Assembly (NCBI GenBank): GCA_032718475.1
Contig: JAUCBJ010000767.1
Location: 1 to 33,780 of the forward strand
Length of the DNA: 33,780 nucleotides
Direction of reading: 5' to 3'
Origin: Nemertoderma westbladi
Lineage: Eukaryota > Xenacoelomorpha > Nemertodermatida > Nemertodermatidae
Part shown: in pieces, positions 29,116 to 33,780 of the stretch
Position numbering within the stretch: the first letter of the stretch is position 1
Layout of the letters: the number at the start of each line of letters is the position of its first letter
Made by a program: the position numbers and the translations under genes
Notes under the pieces: generated by a model
What the model saw: the letters and a program-made list of their open reading frames with translations, nothing else
Told to the model about the DNA's origin: nothing
Database searches by the model: none

Positions 29116-29870
29116 ATGTGCCAGCTTGTCGACAACATTTAGCCGCCTCAACTCTCTATCATCCATGACATTTGCAGATCATCTTTAACACCAGTGTCCT
29201 TCATGATGGTCTCAAGAAAGTCATGGGCTGTACACCATACTTCACTCATGATGATGCCAAAGCACAAGATTATGCACTGGCTGGTCCTCACGGCGAAAGC
29301 AATGTCCTGCAAAGCGGAGGCGATTTTGTTCTAGTGTCAAGCTTGGGGGAACCAATGAGACACCTCCAATGTTATATAGTGTCTGGTTGGAGATGTGTGC
29401 ATTGTACTTGACACAATGAACACGGCGTAGCATTCTTGTGAATGTGCCATCCAGAGATTTGGTGTCCTCAGCAGTTAGAGCCCAGCATGGGCTCCCATAG
29501 AGGAGTACTGGAACTACTGCTGCTCTAAATGATCGGACCTTAAGTTTCTGATTAATTCTCGGTGACTCCCAAATCTTGGAAATCCTATTCAAGGCGGCCC
29601 ATGCCTTTCCCTTACGTATTCGAAGGTCCTCACCTGACTTCCGGATCCATGATCCTAGGTAACAGAAGTCGTCCACATGCTCAAGTATACCATCCTTTGA
29701 GCTTATGCTCATCCGATCAGAGACTTGCTGAGGACTTTCAAAGTCAACTGTCAAAATTTTGGTCTTTCTGGAGTTAATAAAAAGACCAACACTAGAAGCA
29801 GCACGTTCTAATGAGCGGAGGAGCCGTTGGGCTCCCTCTAATGATTCTGAGAGTACTCTTAAGTCACCAT
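29110..29870 (-). pseudogene. Non-LTR retrotransposon copy 2, RT C-terminal part
   Basis: On the minus strand, one frame (29242 to about 29868) runs through ESLEGAQRLLRSLERAA, FINSRKTKIL, FCYLGSWIRKSGE, VPVLLYGSPCWALT and RLRFAGHCFRRED. It is nearly identical to copy 1 but without its frameshift. It is truncated just before FADD: the codons upstream of LRVLSES come from unrelated flank. Past 29242 the 3' end is shifted by a small deletion. It is an inactive fragment of a recently mobile family. Confidence 0.8.
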
Positions 29871-29898
29871 CATGTAGGTGGCAAATTTTCTTGATCAT

Positions 29899-30294
29899 TG
29901 ACCTAAAATGACCTTTAATAAGAATTCGTCATACTTCATTTATAATTTATAATATTTGTGTAATTCAACTTTCAATTATATATTAAATAAATACATGTTA
30001 CTCACTCTCACACGTTCTATCAATCAAAATGATGATGTTTTCTGCAATTATTTTATAAAAAATGGTTCATAATTTCGATTTAAATATCCTACTGTTAATA
30101 TATTCAAAGTTAATAAAACGTCAATGATTTTATTTAATTGGTATTTTAAAGTACCAATACTGTGGATGGATTTATCCCACTGGTTTTGCAAGAAATACTA
30201 TAATTATATTTTTGACATGTAAAATAAATTGTAAATAAATTGAATGAATATAAGGAGAACTCCACAATGCTAATCCACTATCTATAATCTATAG
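29899..30294. other. AT-rich stretch, no gene seen
   Basis: No ORF, repeat or RNA motif I can support. Confidence 0.5.
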
Positions 30295-30480
30295 TTTAGT
30301 TTTAGTTTTATGCCTGGAGCTGGACGGTATGGTGTGGTGTGTCTGTCTGTGTATGATCCTAAAGAGTGAACATATATGGTTGAGCGACTAGTTTTGGTTT
30401 TATGCCTGGAGCTGGACTGCATGGTGTGGTGTGGTGTCTGTATGTGATCCTAAAGAGTGAACATATATGGTTGACCGAGT
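30295..30480. repeat. 92-bp tandem duplication
   Basis: TTTTATGCCTGGAGCTGGAC occurs with TGCCTGG at 30311 and 30403, each copy followed by a GGTGTGGTGT run and CCTAAAGAGTGAACATATAT. There are two copies, ending in GGTTAGGTTAGG. Confidence 0.85.
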
Positions 30481-30635
30481 AGTTTTGGTTAGGTTAGGTT
30501 TATGTTCTTCTAGCATTGTATGTATCAGTAGCTTAGCTGGTGACCTATGCTGCTAGGTTTGGAATGCAACTGTGTGCTTTCGATTTTCGCCATCCGTTTG
30601 GCCAGCTAGTTGAGATACGTCTGTCTAATTGTCTG

Positions 30636-30921
30636 TACATTTATTATAGGAAGGGATCTAGGGGTCTTAACCTCGAATGATAAGTTTATTTTACCGAAAA
30701 TATCTTATCTTTTATTGGCGCAATTGTAGGACTAATCCCATCACATGCGTACTTTTTAACCGAGTAGTGTACAAATTTAGGAATCGCGTAATTTTCTTGA
30801 AATTAATATCTCATAACTCTCCAAACCACGTACATAAAAAGATAAAAGATAAGTTATTTTCGGTAAAATAAACTTATCATTCGAGGTTAAGACCCCTAGA
30901 TCCCTTCCTATAATAAATGTA
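30636..30921. mobile_element. Tc1/mariner-like MITE with 80-bp inverted arms
   Basis: 30636-30715 and 30842-30921 are reverse complements over 80 bp with a single mismatch, separated by a 126-bp spacer. The outermost TA on each side can be read as the target duplication, giving an element at 30638-30919 (282 bp) beginning CATTTATTATAGGAAGGG. No coding capacity. The near-identity of the arms suggests a young insertion or gene conversion. Confidence 0.75.
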
Positions 30922-31479
30922 TAATAACAAATACCTTGATAAATACAGCTTGCCAACACATTGTTGCTATCAATAATTGTCTGTAGTGTGTTCTGTTCAA
31001 TAGGCCCAAGAGTCAGACTCTATCAGCTGTCAAATGAAACTGTAATAGTTGACCTACAATAATCTTGTGTCTAGCAGGATGTATACACGGTAAGGACAGG
31101 CAGATGACCACCAATAAATAATTCTGGCTTATTCTCTCTCTGCTGCATTACAAAACGGCAGTGATTTTCTATGTCAATTTATTTGACTTTTTTTGTCACT
31201 TTTTTTTACGAATTATGCATAATGACTTTTGTTGTCAATTTAATGACTTTTATTGTCACTTTTTATGTATGTATTTCTTCAAACTGTCAGACTGCTGATT
31301 TCTGGACTGTCAGACAGTTGATTTCACTATGCCTGTGCCAAAACATTCCATGATTCCATGATTTATAGACTATGAGATAGATTTCCATATGCGCCTGTGG
31401 TAAAAATATTTAATAGTTTGTGGTTGTTGTCGATAATCGATTACCACATGACGTAGCAAAACACTCATTTTATAGCCAA
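30922..31479. other. Spacer with short T-rich tandem repeats
   Basis: ATGACTTTTNTTGTCA occurs about three times at 31180-31265, and an ACTGTCAGAC motif is duplicated near 31285-31315. No gene seen. Confidence 0.5.
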
Positions 31480-32085
31480 AAACAATTACCAATTGATGGA
31501 AAGGAGCAGGTTAAGGCCGAGTTTTCTAACCAAAACAATAAACAGTCACTTTACCAAATCAGGGAAAGGAGCAGGTTACAGAGACGGGATTTTCTAACCA
31601 AAACAATAAACGATCATTTAACTATTTGAGGGAAAGGAGCAGGTTACAGAGACGGGATTTTCTAACCAAAACAATAAACGATAACATTACCAATTGAGAG
31701 AAAGGAGCAGGTTACAGAGGCGGGATTTTCTAACCAAAACAATAAACGATAACATTACCAATTGAGGGAAAGGAGCAGGTTACAGAGGAGGAATTTCCTA
31801 ACCATAACAATAAACGATCACTTAAACTAATTGAGGGAAAGGAGCAGGTTATAGAGGCGGGATTTTCTAACCAAAACAATAAACAGTCACTTTACCAAAT
31901 CAGGGAAAGGAGCAGGTTAAAGAGACGGGATTTTCTAACCAAAACAATAAACGATCATTTAACTAATTGAGGGAAAGGAGCAGGTTACAGAGACGGGATT
32001 TTCTAACCAAAACAATAAACGATCATTTAACTAATTGAGGGAAAGGGGCAGGTTACAGAGGCGGGCCTTCTGTGCTGTTGGAAGT
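31480..32085. repeat. 68-bp minisatellite, about 9 copies
   Basis: The unit contains GGGAAAGGAGCAGGTTACAG, then GGATTTTCTAACC and AAAACAATAAACGATCA. GCAGG landmarks at 31571, 31639, 31707, 31775, 31844, 31912, 31980 and 32048 give a period of 68-69 bp; a first copy at 31506 is 3 bp shorter. The period is not a multiple of 3, so ORFs are short. Confidence 0.9.
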
Positions 32086-32584
32086 AGTGGAGCCGCTATC
32101 CGTAACACTACTCAGACAGTAGTCATGATCCATTATTGATTATAAAACTAATACAGTAAGGCCTAAATTATGTGAAAGGTATATCCACATTTTCCACAAT
32201 CCTGCAATCCAGTTTCGCCTATCAATTATTTAAAATTTATTAGCACAACCGGTAGGCCTACCATTACCGTATTTAAATGGTAGGCTACACAGTAGGCCTA
32301 TAGCAGTACCAGTGCCGGTACCGGTACTAAAATACAGAAATACCTGCTTTATACCTACATCTGTACATACAATACAGCAAAATAGTGCTATATATATACT
32401 AACCGGTACTGATAGCCTGAGAGAACAGCAGTAGAGAAACCGGTAGCATGGAACCTAACATTAGACTTTTGGATGACATAAAAAATCAAAAAAAATTGAC
32501 AAAAAAAGGATAAAAATGGATAATAAAAATTATTGCGTTACAAAACTCGATCCAATTGGCCACTCGGCAACAAATCATTAATCA
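32086..32584. other. Spacer rich in GGTAGGCCTA and ACCGGT palindromes
   Basis: No gene. Short palindromes (GTAGGCC, GCCGGTACCGGTAC) cluster at 32240-32330. Confidence 0.5.
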
Positions 32585-33332
32585 TTGATAGAGTCCCGGA
32601 CCGAACCCAGGGGGTGGACAGAGAGCCGGACCGAACCAAGGGGGCGGACAGAGTCCCGGACCGAACAAGGGGGCAGACAGAGTCCCGGAACGAACCCAGG
32701 GGGTGGACAGAGACCCGGGCCGAATCAAGTGGGCGGACAGAGACCCGGGCCGAACCAAGGCAAGGGGGCGGACAATTACCCACAGTTGGCTTATGGGGCG
32801 GACAGAAACCCGAACCGAACCCAGGTGGTGGACAGAGACCCGGATTGAACCATGGGGGCGGACAGAGACCCGGTCCGAACCAAGGGGGCGGACAGAGATG
32901 CGGACCGAACCAAGGGGGCGGACAGAGACGTGGACCGAACCAAGGGGGCGGACAGAGACCCGGACCGAACCAAGGGGGCGGACAGTGTCACGGACCGAAC
33001 CCACGGCACAGACAAAGTCATGGACCGAACCAGGGTGCAAAGAGAATCCCAGACCGAACCCAGGGGGTGGACAGAGACCCGGACCGATCCAAGGGGGCGG
33101 ACAGAGACCCGGACAGAACCAAGGGGGCGGACAATTACCCACAGTTGGCTTATTGGGCAGACAGAGACCCGACCCGAACCCAGGTGGCGGACAGAGACCC
33201 GACCCGAACCCAGGTGGCGGACAGAGACCCGGACCGATCTAAGGGGGCGAACAGAGACCCAGACAGAACCAAGGGGGCGGACAATTACCCACAGTTGGGT
33301 TATGGGGCAGACAGAGACCCGACCCGAACCCA
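32585..33332. repeat. 30-bp minisatellite, about 24 copies
   Basis: The unit is ACAGAGACCCGGACCGAACC followed by AAGGGGGCGG. A longer variant containing GACAATTACCCACAGTTGG is inserted at 32771, 33130 and 33280. As 30 is divisible by 3, several frames on both strands remain open (303 codons on plus: DRDPDRTKGA or GGQRPGPNQG repeats); I do not regard these as genes. Confidence 0.9.
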
Positions 33333-33356
33333 GGGGGGGGGGGGGGGGGGGGGGGG
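33333..33356. repeat. G homopolymer, 24 nt
   Basis: 24 consecutive G, the longest in the window, at the end of the 30-bp minisatellite. Confidence 0.95.
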
Positions 33357-33544
33357 CACAGCCACACAGTGGATTCTAGACATTATTATTAGTCGCGTGC
33401 ACAGTGGCACAGCACCGGACAGGCTGGCATTTAATATAATATAATGATAAAATTTCAAATAAAATACGGACATATAAAACGCACATGTTTAAAGTCGACT
33501 CGGAATATATATATCTATAGCAACATCAAACTAATTAATATATA

Positions 33545-33717
33545 CAGATAATCAGGTCACTGCACTCAGCAGATTAACAACGAGGGCTATGTGACCAATA
33601 TACTCATTAAAACTGACCATTAAAAAAAAGAAATAAAAAGATTTAAAAGATACAGACAATCCGGTCGCTGCACTCTGCAGATTAACAAAGGCTATAGTAG
33701 GACCAATATACTCATTC
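33545..33717. repeat. Imperfect tandem duplication, about 109-bp period
   Basis: CAGATTAACAACGAGGGCTA (33569-33588) and CAGATTAACAAAGGCTA (33678-33694), each followed by a GACCAATATACTCATT motif, mark two copies separated by an A-rich linker. The remaining sequence on both sides shows no gene. Confidence 0.75.
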
Positions 33718-33780
33718 ATTATAAACAATATATCCAATTGCCAGGTTGAAAACAGTTCAAAAGATATTCGTAACTTTAAG

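Noticed and set aside
30527-30590. tRNA A-box-like TAGCTTAGCTGG followed by a weak B-box-like TTTCGATTTT (possible SINE head)
   Set aside because: The B box is poor, no cloverleaf could be drawn by eye, and no repeat copy of it is seen in the window.
31480-32085. CRISPR-like regular repeats
   Set aside because: The whole 68-bp unit is repeated, with no unique spacers; the context is a eukaryotic minisatellite.
32533-33444. 303-codon ORF of DRDPDRTKGA-type repeats
   Set aside because: A 30-bp minisatellite with period divisible by three; alternative frames and the other strand are open too.

Overview
The window is non-microbial, repeat-dominated DNA from a metazoan, probably an invertebrate. 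The evidence is non-LTR retrotransposons of several lineages, a BEL/Pao-like LTR retrotransposon end (a group known only from animals), a piggyBac-like MITE, a Tc1/mariner-like MITE, several minisatellites and six G or C homopolymer tracts of 16-24 nt in an AT-rich background. I see no host protein-coding gene, rRNA or convincing tRNA. Nothing in the sequence fixes the species.

Layout. 1-3957 is the remains of one LTR retrotransposon in + orientation: a gag-like zinc-knuckle ORF, a second small ORF interrupted by a 5'-truncated non-LTR insertion (414-1342, perfect 12-bp target-site duplication), about 1.5 kb of C-poor minisatellites where pol would be expected, then a polypurine tract and a 3' LTR (3423-3957). 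3958-5584 is AT-rich and holds two copies of a 51-bp repeat. 5585-11179 is a head-to-tail array of four units of about 1.27-1.40 kb plus two partials. Each unit is bounded by 19-bp inverted repeats and built internally from monomers of about 150 bp, each carrying a palindrome resembling the RFX X-box (26 sites). 11549-12084 is a broken fragment of a transposon-type protein with an HGKG motif.

12240-22091 is a 42-bp minisatellite split by a non-LTR retrotransposon (minus strand, 15239-20055) with both ORFs open: ORF1 is a coiled-coil/RNA-binding type and ORF2 is endonuclease plus reverse transcriptase. This is the most complete coding unit in the window and may have been active recently. Because 42 is a multiple of 3 and the monomer lacks stops, the array gives very long ORFs in nearly all frames; these are not evidence of genes.

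22908-24487 is a piggyBac-like MITE (TTAA duplication, CCCTATTA termini) with long G/C tracts inside its termini and internal repeats of about 164 bp. 25595-29870 is a mosaic of decayed reverse-transcriptase fragments, one probably split by a 1.57-kb insertion, plus three fold-back sequences. 30295-33717 holds a 92-bp duplication, an MITE of about 280 bp with 80-bp arms, a 68-bp minisatellite, a 30-bp minisatellite and a 109-bp duplication.

The elements do not form a pathway. They are layers of insertion and tandem amplification, and several (the X-box array, the LTR element's minisatellites, the MITE interior) show transposon-derived sequence turning into tandem repeats.
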